DNA of 64,000 nucleotides. Source: Rhizobacter koreensis. Lineage in GTDB: Bacteria; Pseudomonadota; Gammaproteobacteria; Burkholderiales; Burkholderiaceae_C. How positions within the stretch are numbered: the first letter of the stretch is position 1; every line of letters starts with the position of its first letter. Position numbers and translations under genes: made by a program. The notes under the pieces were generated by a model. That model saw only the letters and a list, made by a program, of their open reading frames with translations. It made no database searches and was not told the DNA's origin. The stretch covers positions 62,001-126,000 of the forward strand of contig NZ_JABWMJ010000013.1 in the NCBI RefSeq assembly GCF_013366375.1, in the 5' to 3' direction. Below, in pieces: positions 16,851-24,932 of the stretch.

Positions 16851-18499
16851 GGCCTGCTTCCCGAAGCGGTTTGGGCTACCGGCGCGGCGGCCATCGGTGT
16901 CACGGCCGCGAGTTGCGGGAGGTTGTCCGGACCCATGAAGAATTCGAACTTCACCCGATCCCCCACGGCGAGCTTGCGTGGGACTCCGGTCGGCGGCAGC
17001 TTGAAGTCCATCGTCATAGGCCCCCACTTCATCGACGGGATCGGGCCGTGGGAGAGAGTCATCGCGTCCTTGCCAATGGCTTCGACCTTCGCCTCGCCGA
17101 CATGCCGCGGCGCACTCGCCACTGCTGCCGCAGCCCCTCCGACCGGTGCTGCTGGATCGCCGTTCAGGCGCGCCTCGACGCCGCGCAGGCTCGCTTCGGA
17201 GTCGATGAGGAATTGCGACGACACGACCACGCGCTGACCCGGCTGCAGTCCGCGCCGGATTTCGCTCTGGCCACCCGTTTCGATGCCGACCTCGACCTCC
17301 ACCGGCCGGAAGGTTCCCTTGTCCTCGGCGACCATGACCACCGTCCGCTTGCCGGTCTGGATGACGGCTTCGGTCGGCACGAGCAGCATCTTGTCGGCAC
17401 GCATGTCCATGAACTGCATCTGCACGAACATGCCGGGCACCAGCCGACCGCTGCGGTTCGCAAGCTGCATGCGGGCCTTGAGGGTTCGGGTGGATGCGTT
17501 GACCTCCGGCAGCAGCGCCTGCACCTTGCCTTCGAAGGTCTCGCCGGGTACGGCCGGACTCTTGGCCTGCACCCGTGCACCCGGTCGCAACAGTGCGGCC
17601 TGGCTTTCCGGCACCTCCGCGTTGGCCCAGACCGTGGCCAGGCCATTGATGCGGAAGAGCGTCGCGCCGGCCATGACCGTCATGCCCTCGCGCGCCATCA
17701 CCTCTACGACAACGCCACCGATCGGCGCAGTCAAGTTGATGCGCGGCTGCGTCTTGCCCGAGGTCTCGATCAGACGGATCTGCTCGTCACTCATGCCGAC
17801 CTGGCGCATTCGCTGGCGCGCTCCGTCGACGAGCGCCGCCAGGTCGGTGCCCTGCATCCGGCGCACCGACAGGAATTCCTCCTGCGCGGCGATCCAGTCC
17901 GGCACGTACAGATCGACGAGGGGCTGCCCCTTGGCGACGTGATCGAGCGTCGCGCGTACGTGCAGCCGCTCGACGTAGCCCGTCGCCCGCGCCTGCACGA
18001 TGGCCTGGTCGCGCTCGTTGAAGGCGATGCTGCCGACCGCCGCCACCTGCGGCGACAGCTTGCCTTCGGTGACTTCGGCCGTGCGAATGCCGAGCTTCTG
18101 CTGGATGCGCGGGCTGACGGTGACCTTGCCCTGATCCGAGTCGCCGTCCGCGTACACCGGCGACATCATCATGTCCATGAACGGCGACTTCCCCGGCTTG
18201 TCGAACTTGCTCGCCGGCACCATCGGGTCGTGGTAGTAGAGAATCTTCTTGCCGGTCCTCGGGTCGACGTCCCCGGCTTTCAATCCGGCCTGCATGTGGC
18301 GCCGTGTGGCGTCTTCTCCTCCTTCGACACCGGCAGGCACGCCACCGCTCGGCGCGGCAGAGGCGGTGCCCGCGCCCGCGGCGTTGGCGGCCGCGCTCAT
18401 GCCGGCGCCGCGCTGCATGCCGAGCCTGTACATGGCGTAACCCGCGGCGACGAACAGGAGGGCGACGCAAAGGACGATCACGAAAGGTTTGCGTTTCAC
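16847..18499 (-). CDS. cusB: CusB-type membrane fusion protein with metal-binding N-terminus and C-terminal CusF domain
   Basis: 550 residues from GTG 18499, which overlaps the cusC stop. One N-terminal membrane anchor (FVIVLCVALLFVAAGYAMY), then a heavy-metal-binding segment ILYYHDPMVPASKFDKPGKS with a Met-rich follow-up, the barrel-sandwich and alpha-helical hairpin domains, and beta-barrel. From about residue 465 to the end there is a fused CusF-like domain: LSHGPIPSMKWGPMTMDF keeps His, Trp and two Met. So this subunit carries its own metallochaperone module in addition to the separate CusF. It links CusA to CusC in the periplasm. Confidence 0.93.
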   Translation of the reverse strand: MKRKPFVIVLCVALLFVAAGYAMYRLGMQRGAGMSAAANAAGAGTASAAPSGGVPAGVEGGEDATRRHMQAGLKAGDVDPRTGKKILYYHDPMVPASKFDKPGKSPFMDMMMSPVYADGDSDQGKVTVSPRIQQKLGIRTAEVTEGKLSPQVAAVGSIAFNERDQAIVQARATGYVERLHVRATLDHVAKGQPLVDLYVPDWIAAQEEFLSVRRMQGTDLAALVDGARQRMRQVGMSDEQIRLIETSGKTQPRINLTAPIGGVVVEVMAREGMTVMAGATLFRINGLATVWANAEVPESQAALLRPGARVQAKSPAVPGETFEGKVQALLPEVNASTRTLKARMQLANRSGRLVPGMFVQMQFMDMRADKMLLVPTEAVIQTGKRTVVMVAEDKGTFRPVEVEVGIETGGQSEIRRGLQPGQRVVVSSQFLIDSEASLRGVEARLNGDPAAPVGGAAAAVASAPRHVGEAKVEAIGKDAMTLSHGPIPSMKWGPMTMDFKLPPTGVPRKLAVGDRVKFEFFMGPDNLPQLAAVTPMAAAPVAQTASGSRP

Positions 18500-19797
18500 T
18501 TGCTTTGTCCCTCGTTCGTCATAGTGTTGCGGGCAGCGGTGTGGTCCTGCGGGACGAGGTAGTTCAGCTGGGCCCACACGCGGGCCGTCTCCATGGCCAG
18601 GCCAAGCCGCTCCAGCCGCGTGTCGATCTCGCCGCGCCGTGCCTCCAGAACGGCCGCCAGGGCTCCCGCGCCACCACGGTACGCTGCGATAGAAGCCCGC
18701 GTGCGCTCGGTGGCCAGAGGGATCAAGGACCGGTCGTAGCGCTCGAGTCGTTCGAGATCGCTACGCCACTCCTGCAGCATCGCAAGTGCATCGGCGACGT
18801 GCATGCGCGTCGTCTCCTCGCGCTCGGCACGCATCTGTTCGACCATCGCCAGCTTGGCGGCGAGCTCGCGGTCCTGACGATTCGCCTGATCCCACTGCAG
18901 CGGAATGGCGACATTGACTGACACCATGTTCGAGTACGCCGGCCCACGCTGGCTGTACATCAGCTCGACGCTCACGTCGGTCGTCTTGTTCGCGCGTGCA
19001 ACCTCGGCGTCTGCCTGCGCCAGCGCCTCTCGCCTGAACAACACGACGATCTCGGGATGGTGCGTCAGTTGGCTTTCGAGGTCTTCGGGACGGAGGCTGA
19101 CGGTCTGTACGGAAGGTGGCGAGGACGCCAGTTCATCCGCGCCAGACGTGCCGATCCATCGACCGAGCTGGGTCATGGCGGTGGCGATCTGGCGCCCGTT
19201 CCGTGCGAGGCGATCCTCGATCAGTTCGACGGCGGCACGTGCGGCAAACACGTCCGCTTGCGAACCCTTGCCCCCGCGGTAGGCCGATTCGGCCGCCTCG
19301 ATCGGCAGCCTGGCTTCGTCGCGCTGCGCGATGAGCACGTCGCGCATGCGTTCCTGGTAGTAGCGGTCCAGCCAGGCGATCGCCGTGTCGCGCCTGAGGT
19401 TGGTCACCGCCAGGGCGCGGTTGGCCTCGGCGACCTCGGCTTCGCGCTCGAAGCGGGACGCTCGCGCCTTGAGCTTGCCGTCGCGGGTGAACTCCTGCAT
19501 GACGCCGACCGAGCGCATGGTCATGAAGTCGTTCGTCAGGCTGAAGCGATCGGGGCCGTTGATCGGCAGGTTGTTGATTCCCGCCTTCAGCGTCGGATCT
19601 GGTCGCTGGCCCGCTGCCACGGCCATGTGGCGCGAAGCGCTTGCGGAGGCCTCCTGGGCGGTCACGAGCCGCGACCGTTCCTGGGCGAGGCGCAATGCCT
19701 GGTCCAGCGTCAGGGGACTCGCGGCATGTGAGTGAAGTGCCCAGGCGATCAGCAGCAACAGCGCTGGGCGCAGGCGGCGCAGTGAACGAACGAACAT
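18496..19797 (-). CDS. cusC: CusC/TolC-type outer-membrane efflux protein
   Basis: 433 residues. ATG 19797 is chosen because GGAG lies nine bases upstream and it starts a signal peptide (MFVRSLRRLRPALLLLIAWA). The two repeats of the outer-membrane efflux family are visible, beginning LTLDQALRLAQERSRLV, with long helical stretches rich in Ala, Arg and Glu. No lipobox, unlike E. coli CusC. First gene of the cusCBAF operon; its stop overlaps the cusB start. Confidence 0.9.
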   Translation of the reverse strand: MFVRSLRRLRPALLLLIAWALHSHAASPLTLDQALRLAQERSRLVTAQEASASASRHMAVAAGQRPDPTLKAGINNLPINGPDRFSLTNDFMTMRSVGVMQEFTRDGKLKARASRFEREAEVAEANRALAVTNLRRDTAIAWLDRYYQERMRDVLIAQRDEARLPIEAAESAYRGGKGSQADVFAARAAVELIEDRLARNGRQIATAMTQLGRWIGTSGADELASSPPSVQTVSLRPEDLESQLTHHPEIVVLFRREALAQADAEVARANKTTDVSVELMYSQRGPAYSNMVSVNVAIPLQWDQANRQDRELAAKLAMVEQMRAEREETTRMHVADALAMLQEWRSDLERLERYDRSLIPLATERTRASIAAYRGGAGALAAVLEARRGEIDTRLERLGLAMETARVWAQLNYLVPQDHTAARNTMTNEGQSK

Positions 19798-19907
19798 GAA
19801 ATCTCCAGATGACGGCTCGGTCGAGGTCGCGCACGAGCCATGCGCGCGACCGGACATGCCGACGCTGACCTGGCGGTCAAGCGCTCAGCAGATGAGGCGG
19901 CTGGAGA

Positions 19908-20321
19908 TCAAATACGCAAGCAGCAGTGCCGGATCGCGATCGGCGGTGCAGTCGTCCGCTGCAAGAGGAAAGCCTCTTCGGTGACTGCGCTGGGAGTCAG
20001 CAGAGCCGGCTCCATGAAAGCCGGCAACACCATGAGCAGAACGACCACCGGTCCGGCCGTTCGGACTTCATGCTTATCGAGCGACGACTTGGCGTCCTGG
20101 CAGTGGGTATGGCACAGCGCCGGGGCGCTGGAATCGGGCTGGCCGCAATCAGCCATGTCCAGCCCCCCATCCGCTGTGCCCGCCGACATGGGCGGCAAAT
20201 GCTCGTTTCCGGGCTGGAGAGCCGGGCACGCGTGGGATGCGACCGCCAACTGCATGAACAGCATGCTGAACAGCGCGATCAGCACGGTCACGACACGATG
20301 TTTGCTGGAGAGCCGGAACAC
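19908..20321 (-). CDS. Small secreted Cys/His protein upstream of cusC
   Basis: 137 residues with a hydrophobic N-terminal segment (VVTVLIALFSMLFMQLAVA), then Cys and His residues: SHACPAL, MADCGQPDSSAPALCHTHCQ, and a C-terminal HCCLRI. A second hydrophobic segment, VVVLLMVLPAFME, follows. Proteins of this design often stand next to Cus/Czc operons in beta-proteobacteria; the function is unknown, a metal-binding role is inference. It is on the same strand as cusC and lies about 110 bases upstream, so it may be the first gene of that operon. Confidence 0.7.
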   Translation of the reverse strand: MFRLSSKHRVVTVLIALFSMLFMQLAVASHACPALQPGNEHLPPMSAGTADGGLDMADCGQPDSSAPALCHTHCQDAKSSLDKHEVRTAGPVVVLLMVLPAFMEPALLTPSAVTEEAFLLQRTTAPPIAIRHCCLRI

Positions 20322-20352
20322 AGGGATGATGTCGGTAAGGACGTCGTTGATC

Positions 20353-20499
20353 TTACCTCCGAGAGCCGATAAGCGCCGTGCCGATGAAGCCGGTCACCCC
20401 CGTCAGTAGCACGACCCTCTGGCCGGACGCCGCACCTGCGCCGGTGCTTTCGGAAGCCGAGGCGCCTTTCCCGTCCGGTCTGCCGGGCTCCTTGGACAC
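20353..20499 (-). pseudogene. N-terminal stub of an epimerase/dehydratase-like gene
   Basis: GTG 20499 opens a 48-residue frame containing SGQRVVLLTGVTGFIGTALI, the nucleotide-binding start (TGxxGFIG) of an extended short-chain dehydrogenase, followed at once by TAA. Everything after the first beta-alpha unit is missing. It lies downstream of the DUF411 gene. The 4831-7641 fusion also begins with an epimerase-like domain, but the two sequences are not closely alike. Confidence 0.55.
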
Positions 20500-20687
20500 C
20501 TATCCGTGTTGCATTAAGTAGTGGGACTGAGTTCTTGTCACCTACGCTGTCCGCTCCGCTTCGGATCACGCCAATCGTGATCCGGGCCCGGCGCCACTGC
20601 ATGCAACACATTCCACTCCGGCGAATCACGGGTCGCGCTCCGGCTCGGAACCCGGGTCCCCCCAGACCCCTTCGGCTCCGCGGATGT

Positions 20688-21131
20688 TCAGAACGTGCCG
20701 AAGACATTCGGGTTGGCATTCGGTGCGGGCTCCAGGGCATACACCTGCAGCGGCTTGGATTTGGGGCCTTCCATACCCGGCGCGCCAACGGGCATGCCGG
20801 GTAGTGCCAGGCCTTTGATCTTTGGGCGCTCCTGCAGCAAGCGGTGCACGAACTGCGCCGGCACCAGCCCCTCGACCACATAGCCCTGCAGCAGTGCCGT
20901 GTGGCAGCCCTCGAGCTTTTCCGGAATACCGTGACGCTGCTTGACCAATGCCATGTCGGTGGTGCTCACCAGCTCGACCTTGAAGCCGTGCTGCTCGAGG
21001 TGCTTCGCATACAGATCGCAGCAGAAGCAGCTCGGGTTCTTGAACAGCTTGACGGGAATGGCAGCCGCCATGGCGGCGCCTTGCAAGGTCAGCGCGAATA
21101 CGGCGACGGCAATTCTGCTGGCGGTTTTCAT
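20688..21131 (-). CDS. DUF411 periplasmic metal-binding protein
   Basis: 147 residues; signal peptide ending GAAMAAA, then VKLFKNPSCFCCDLYAKHL with the CxCC motif, EGCHTALLQGYVVEGLVPA and LALPGMPVGAPGMEG, the three conserved blocks of DUF411. ATG 21131 overlaps the stop of the cytochrome c gene (ATGA) and has AAAGGAAAA upstream. Last gene of a compact operon starting at 23861. Family role: copper or silver resistance, mechanism not settled. Confidence 0.88.
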   Translation of the reverse strand: MKTASRIAVAVFALTLQGAAMAAAIPVKLFKNPSCFCCDLYAKHLEQHGFKVELVSTTDMALVKQRHGIPEKLEGCHTALLQGYVVEGLVPAQFVHRLLQERPKIKGLALPGMPVGAPGMEGPKSKPLQVYALEPAPNANPNVFGTF

Positions 21132-21598
21132 CGGTTTTTCCTTTCGGTTGTGAGAGCTGGAACAGTCGTGGGGACGGGAGCCCTGCGGCTCTCCTCGCGC
21201 TGGAACGCCCGCTGCTTCGGGGTCCACTGTGTTTTCAGGTACTCGATCACGTCGTGAATCTCCTGAGCCGTCAGAGTCTGCTCGAACGCCGGCATCGTGA
21301 GCCGCTGGGTCTTGTTGAAGGGGTCGCGCCAGCCCTTAGCAACGATGCGATAAAGCATCGCGTCGCTGTGCTTCCAGGTGTGGCCGCTGCGGTCGTGCGG
21401 CGGCGCCGGCAACTCGCCGTCAGCATTCGGCCGTTCCCAAGCGAGCTGACCCTCGGCACGCAAGCCGTGGCAGGCAGCGCACTGGGCCTCGTAGATGCGC
21501 CGGCCGGGCTCGATGCGTTCCGCACGCTCACCTGTCACGCCGGCCCATGTCGGCTGGACGACGACTCCGAAGGCCGCGAGCAGCAACGCGCTACGCAT
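21128..21598 (-). CDS. Secreted c-type cytochrome
   Basis: 156 residues. ATG 21598 gives a signal peptide (MRSALLLAAFGVVVQPTWA) and overlaps the previous stop by eight bases. Haem motif CAACH in YEAQCAACHGLRAEGQ; candidate axial Met in RLTMPAFEQTL; then the C-terminal helix IHDVIEYLKTQW typical of class I cytochromes. The C-terminus is Arg/Pro-rich. Coupled to DUF411 downstream and to the beta-propeller gene upstream, which suggests periplasmic electron transfer in the same process. Confidence 0.88.
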   Translation of the reverse strand: MRSALLLAAFGVVVQPTWAGVTGERAERIEPGRRIYEAQCAACHGLRAEGQLAWERPNADGELPAPPHDRSGHTWKHSDAMLYRIVAKGWRDPFNKTQRLTMPAFEQTLTAQEIHDVIEYLKTQWTPKQRAFQREESRRAPVPTTVPALTTERKNR

Positions 21599-22466
21599 CG
21601 ATGCGCTCCCAACCGACGCTCGTGCGGCGCAGAACCGCATCCCCTGCCACGGCGTAGACCGTGCTGTCCCGCGCAAATGCGAGTGCATCGACCCGCGTGC
21701 CGGGGCCGGAGAGCCGAGCCCAGGCCTGCCCTGCGTCCAGGCTCTCGTAGACGCCCTCTCGCGTGCTCGCGACGACACGGGTCGGGTTCTGCGGGTCGTA
21801 GCTGATCGCCTTTGCGGGCCCGGGCAGCTCGCCTGTGGAGCGCCAGCCGCAGAAGCAGTCCATCGAGAGGCGCACGCCCTGCAGGCCGGCGGTCAAGAGC
21901 CAGCCAGTCTGCATGCTGTCAGCCATGTCCGAGTGCACGAAAGACGTGAGACCTCCGCGCGGCCCCGCATCCATCAGACGCCAGCGTTGTCCGGCGTCCT
22001 CGCTCCGGAAAATGCCACGCTCCGCGACGTAGGCGTAAACGGTATCTGCCTGTGTCGCGTGCGCCGCCACCGCGACGACGTCTTTCGAGGGCAGACCTCG
22101 AGCGGCTGCCTCCCAGCGACCACCAGGGTCGGCGCGGCGCATCACACCGAGCCGCGGACCGGCGAGGTACAACGCGCCGCCTGCCGACACGCTCAGCGAA
22201 GCGATCCCGGCGCCCAACGGCAGCGATGGCGTGGGCACCTGGTCCCAGGAACGGCCGTCGTCGGCACTGCGCCATAACCTCTGTTCGCGCGCGCGGTACA
22301 GCGCGCCCGTCTTGCGGTCCGCGGCCATCGCGGAACCCGCGAACGCCGGGGCCGCGTGAAGCGGCTTGCTAAAGATCACGGCCCCGCCGCCGAGCAGCGT
22401 CAGTGCACGGCGCCGCGACACACGAACGGGACCCTTGGCGGGGTCCTCAATAAGTTCGCTTTTCAT
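21591..22466 (-). CDS. Exported BNR/sortilin-type beta-propeller protein
   Basis: 291 residues. The N-terminus VSRRRALTLLGGGAVIF resembles a Tat signal. The mature part has repeated blades with Asp-box-like motifs: RSADDGRSWDQV, FRSEDAGQRWRL, YESLDAGQAWARL. A Cys pair sits in MDCFCGW. Such WD40/YVTN/BNR-repeat proteins form beta-propellers; a ligand cannot be read from sequence. ATG 22466 overlaps the stop of the small membrane gene, and its own stop overlaps the cytochrome start, so it belongs to a translationally coupled set. A periplasmic binding or scaffolding role is inference. Confidence 0.75.
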   Translation of the reverse strand: MKSELIEDPAKGPVRVSRRRALTLLGGGAVIFSKPLHAAPAFAGSAMAADRKTGALYRAREQRLWRSADDGRSWDQVPTPSLPLGAGIASLSVSAGGALYLAGPRLGVMRRADPGGRWEAAARGLPSKDVVAVAAHATQADTVYAYVAERGIFRSEDAGQRWRLMDAGPRGGLTSFVHSDMADSMQTGWLLTAGLQGVRLSMDCFCGWRSTGELPGPAKAISYDPQNPTRVVASTREGVYESLDAGQAWARLSGPGTRVDALAFARDSTVYAVAGDAVLRRTSVGWERIDA

Positions 22467-22597
22467 CGCTTGTCTCGCTTGTCAAAGAACAGGTACTTCA
22501 CGGCAGCGGCGGTCACCAGCACGAGCGCGAGGATCACGAGCAGGCAGAGCAGACCCATTCCCACGGCCATCGTGGAACCCATGCCGTTCATCATCAT
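22463..22597 (-). CDS. Small single-span membrane protein
   Basis: 44 residues, Met-rich start (MMMNGMGSTMAVGMG), one helix (LLCLLVILALVLVTAAAV) and a short charged tail YLFFDKRDKR. Start at 22597 (AGGTG upstream); the next gene starts inside its stop codon. Its closest look-alike in the window is the broken gene at 12760-12906. Possibly a small subunit or anchor for the operon's redox proteins (inference). Confidence 0.65.
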   Translation of the reverse strand: MMMNGMGSTMAVGMGLLCLLVILALVLVTAAAVKYLFFDKRDKR

Positions 22598-22604
22598 TGA
22601 CACC

Positions 22605-22898
22605 TCAACGCTCCTTCGGCACGGTCGCAGGCACGACATCCGCGTTGACGCCATCTGCGCCCTTGCCCGTGTGGCATGAACCACCCCTGCGGGGGCTCAT
22701 GCAGAGGCCAAGGCCGCACATGACGGCGCAGGGCAGGAGCGACACGATCACTGAGGCCGCGCCAATCGCGCTGAGCCAGGGCCAGCTCCAGATCAGCGCA
22801 CTGGCCGACGCGAAGGCGGCGATGCTCACCCAGGTCCAGCGCGAACGCAGCCAGGGTCGCGAAGCGCCGACAAGACCGCCGAGGCTGGCGGTGTTCAT
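22605..22898 (-). CDS. Small two-span membrane protein
   Basis: 97 residues. Two hydrophobic segments: WVSIAAFASASALIWSWPWL and IGAASVIVSLLPCAVMCGLGL. Cys residues in the second helix (PCAVMCGLGLCM) and in GSCHTGKG may bind metal or haem iron; this is speculation. ATG 22898 overlaps the stop of the Met-rich gene. I do not recognise a named family, although similar small proteins with a PCAxMCGxG helix accompany copper loci. Confidence 0.6.
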   Translation of the reverse strand: MNTASLGGLVGASRPWLRSRWTWVSIAAFASASALIWSWPWLSAIGAASVIVSLLPCAVMCGLGLCMSPRRGGSCHTGKGADGVNADVVPATVPKER

Positions 22899-23233
22899 GG
22901 CCTCTCCTTGATCCTCTCGGCGTAGCGCGCCGCGATCTCGCCCATCTTCTGCATCATCTCGGCGTGCATCTGGGCCTCGAGCTTCTCGTTGCCGGGCGGG
23001 AACTTCGGCGCGGTACCCATGCGCATGGCCATCCCCGCGCCGCCGCCGTCCATCATTGACTGGCACGCGCCCATCATCCCGTTGCCCATCATTCCCTTGC
23101 CCATCATTCCGTTGTGCATCGGCTTTTGATCGCCGGCCTGCGGAGCCGAGGCGTCAGCGGCGTACACCGCGCCCGCGAACGCGATCGCCGCGACGAGGAC
23201 GAAGGGCTTGATTGCGAGGTGCTTGTTCAACAT
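22895..23233 (-). CDS. Met-rich periplasmic protein
   Basis: 112 residues; signal peptide ending AVYAAD, then PMHNGMMGKGMMGNGMMG, a repeated GMMG/NGMM unit, MAMRMG, and a helical C-terminus (AEMMQKMGEIAARYAERI). AAGGAG lies upstream of ATG 23233. Thioether-rich sequences of this kind bind Cu(I). It is coupled by overlap to both neighbours. Likely a periplasmic copper buffer (inference). Confidence 0.75.
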   Translation of the reverse strand: MLNKHLAIKPFVLVAAIAFAGAVYAADASAPQAGDQKPMHNGMMGKGMMGNGMMGACQSMMDGGGAGMAMRMGTAPKFPPGNEKLEAQMHAEMMQKMGEIAARYAERIKERP

Positions 23234-23391
23234 GTCGAACTCCTTGTCAGTGAGGTGAAAGTGAGCGCGGCAGCGCTCGGTGGAGGGAAGCAAGAAAAGG
23301 TGTCGGGCCGCTCCAAGCCGATCACACGCTCGCGCCTGCAGCCCGCCAGCAGCGCCGTGGCGAGGCCTATAACGAGTCGGCGCTGCCTCAT
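23227..23391 (-). CDS. Tiny lipoprotein, possibly truncated
   Basis: 54 residues. ATG 23391 overlaps the PCuAC stop (ATGA). The N-terminus MRQRRLVIGLATALLAGC is a good lipoprotein signal with lipobox LLAGC. The rest (about 36 residues) has no visible domain and the gene ends inside the start of the Met-rich gene. The N-terminus resembles lipoprotein redox factors (SCO-like) found in such operons, so this may be a cut-down remnant. Confidence 0.45.
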   Translation of the reverse strand: MRQRRLVIGLATALLAGCRRERVIGLERPDTFSCFPPPSAAALTFTSLTRSSTC

Positions 23392-23861
23392 CGCGAATGC
23401 TCGACGGGCGCAGCTGTGCGGATGGGCACGATGACTTGAAGGGTCCGCCGCCGCCCCTGCGCGTCGGCGACCGTCAACTCGAGAGGGATCGATTCACCCG
23501 CCCGCAGGGGCTGCCGGAGGTCCAGCAGCATCGCATGCGTCCCGCTGGGCGCGAGGTGCACCACTTCACCGGGGGGCAGCGGCAGGGTCGCGAGTTCGCG
23601 CATGCGCATGATGTCGCCGTCACGGGTCATCGAGTGCAGCTGCACAGAGGCGGCGGCGTCGCTGCGCAGGTCGGTCAGGGTGGCGCCTCTTTCGCTGCGG
23701 ATGTCGAAGTACGCCCCGCCGACTGACTGCCCGCGCACGGTGGGACGGGCCCAGGCAGCCGTGACCGTCACGTCCTCTGCGGCGAGCGCCAAGGAGGTCA
23801 GGCCAAATAGCGCCGCACTCAGGACGGTGCTGCGGAGCTTCAGTTGGGCGCGTGCTTTCAT
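23388..23861 (-). CDS. PCu(A)C-type periplasmic copper chaperone
   Basis: 157 residues; signal peptide ending LALAAE, then WARPTVRGQSVGGAYFDI, VQLHSMTRDGDIMRM and GTHAMLLDL, which together give the H-M-x10-M-x21-H-x-M copper site of PCu(A)C proteins. These hand Cu(I) to cytochrome oxidase Cu(A) centres or hold periplasmic copper. ATG 23861; first intact gene of the coupled operon running down to 20688. The frame is open upstream and continues into a thioredoxin-like relic. Confidence 0.88.
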   Translation of the reverse strand: MKARAQLKLRSTVLSAALFGLTSLALAAEDVTVTAAWARPTVRGQSVGGAYFDIRSERGATLTDLRSDAAASVQLHSMTRDGDIMRMRELATLPLPPGEVVHLAPSGTHAMLLDLRQPLRAGESIPLELTVADAQGRRRTLQVIVPIRTAAPVEHSR

Positions 23862-23879
23862 TCTTTTGTCGACGGTGGA

Positions 23880-24070
23880 AGTAATCGAGATAAATCGGCA
23901 GATCAGCTTCTGCACGTCGCGGCCGTCCAGCGCACCGGGGCGAGCTTGCGGGCCACTTCGCGGCCGGCGGTATCGACCAGCAGCGTCAGCGGGATGCCGC
24001 CCATTGCGAGTTGCGCGGCGACGTCGCCGGTGTTCACGTCGGGCTTCAGGTGCCGCAGGCCGGTGCTCTA
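23880..24070 (-). pseudogene. Thioredoxin/TlpA-like C-terminal relic
   Basis: The segment LRHLKPDVNTGDVAAQLAMG, then GIPLTLLVDTAGREVARKLA, is the second half of a TlpA/ResA-type thioredoxin fold (the cis-Pro region IPLTLLVD). It is cut at the N-terminus, so no CxxC is left, and its frame breaks at GCGCTGGACGG; one added G gives RWDGRDVQKLI, the expected C-terminal helix. It lies directly upstream of the PCuAC gene. Confidence 0.6.
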
Positions 24071-24094
24071 AGAAGGGCCAACACAGGGTCCAGC

Positions 24095-24395
24095 CCACCG
24101 CAGTCGATCGGCAGCGCGACAACCTCGAACGCAGGGCCGCCGAGCGCGGCGAAGGGCATCGCTGTAGCGCCTGAAACCTTCAGCGGCACCGGCCTTTCGG
24201 CCCCACACATCGGCGAGACTGAGCCCGGTCAGGTGCCGGCCCGGCTTGAACGAGTGGGCACGCCATGCAGGCCTTTGCCGCCTTGGCACCGCGCCGCAGG
24301 TCGCCTGTGGCGTTCGCGCCGCATGCGCCCAGGGCAAATGCAAGCGCAGCACCGCAATCGATGTGCGTCCCGAAAACGCGGAGTGCATTTGCTCT
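24095..24395 (-). pseudogene. Decayed c-type cytochrome
   Basis: One frame reads ALAFALGACGANATGDLRRG then AKAAKACMAC, a signal or lipobox region and the start of a haem motif; the neighbouring frame continues HSFKPGRHLTGLSLADVWGR then KAGAAEGFRRYSDALRRA. A single extra C in TGCCCACTC (about 24262) separates CMAC from H, breaking CMACH. It is a paralogue of the cytochrome at 11709-12407 (compare LTGPSLANVWERKAG and FHRYSDALKRA). The 3' part is lost. Confidence 0.7.
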
Positions 24396-24458
24396 CCTTT
24401 CGACCTACACGAGGTGCAGCCGACCACGGGCGTGGGCCCGCGGAGGCATACGATATCG

Positions 24459-24878
24459 TCAGGCGAGGGAGCGAGGCGGGCGTTCGGGGGCGCCCGTGCA
24501 GAACGCGAGGCGCCGGGCGTGCTGAAGTGCGACCGGCAAGGTGGGTGTCACCGCCGCCAAGACGAGAGGCAGCGGCTGAGACGGTACCGCCACGACCGCA
24601 CAGTGAGCCGAAAGCATGCATTTGCCGGCTGTGTGCTGCCCGTTAGTGCAGCCAGGCATGCCTTCGCAGTCGTCTGAAAATTGCTGCTGATCGTGTGCTT
24701 CGTGCTCGTGGTGAGCAACGGAAGCATGAGAGGCCATGTCGTGACCGGTCCGCACCGTCGACTGCGGTTGCGGCAAGCTCCCCGACGCAAACGCGAATCC
24801 GCCAGCAACCATGTTCCCCTGCAGCGGCAGGGCGAGCATCAGCAGCCAGAAGAGAGCGTTGCGAAAGAGCGTGTGCAC
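24459..24878 (-). CDS. DUF2946-like small secreted His/Cys protein
   Basis: 139 residues counted from GTG 24878 (the frame is open further up, but this start gives a clean signal peptide, VHTLFRNALFWLLMLALPLQG). The middle is His-rich (MASHASVAHHEHEAHDQQ) with CEGMPGCTNG and KCMLSAHC. The C-terminus ends GAPERPPRSLA, the tail shared with the proteins at 37002, 52720, 58156 and 59736. Family function unknown; metal binding in the envelope is inferred from the residues and the copper-locus setting. Start is uncertain because no ribosome site is evident. Confidence 0.65.
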   Translation of the reverse strand: MHTLFRNALFWLLMLALPLQGNMVAGGFAFASGSLPQPQSTVRTGHDMASHASVAHHEHEAHDQQQFSDDCEGMPGCTNGQHTAGKCMLSAHCAVVAVPSQPLPLVLAAVTPTLPVALQHARRLAFCTGAPERPPRSLA

Positions 24879-24932
24879 GAACTGATTGTAGGGCGTGGAG
24901 TGACTTACGCAGCGGACCCAGGTTACACACAC

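Noticed and set aside
16736..18562. 608-codon frame on the + strand opposite cusB
   Set aside because: It mirrors the cusB coding bias; no ribosome site and no domain, whereas the minus strand encodes a complete adaptor.
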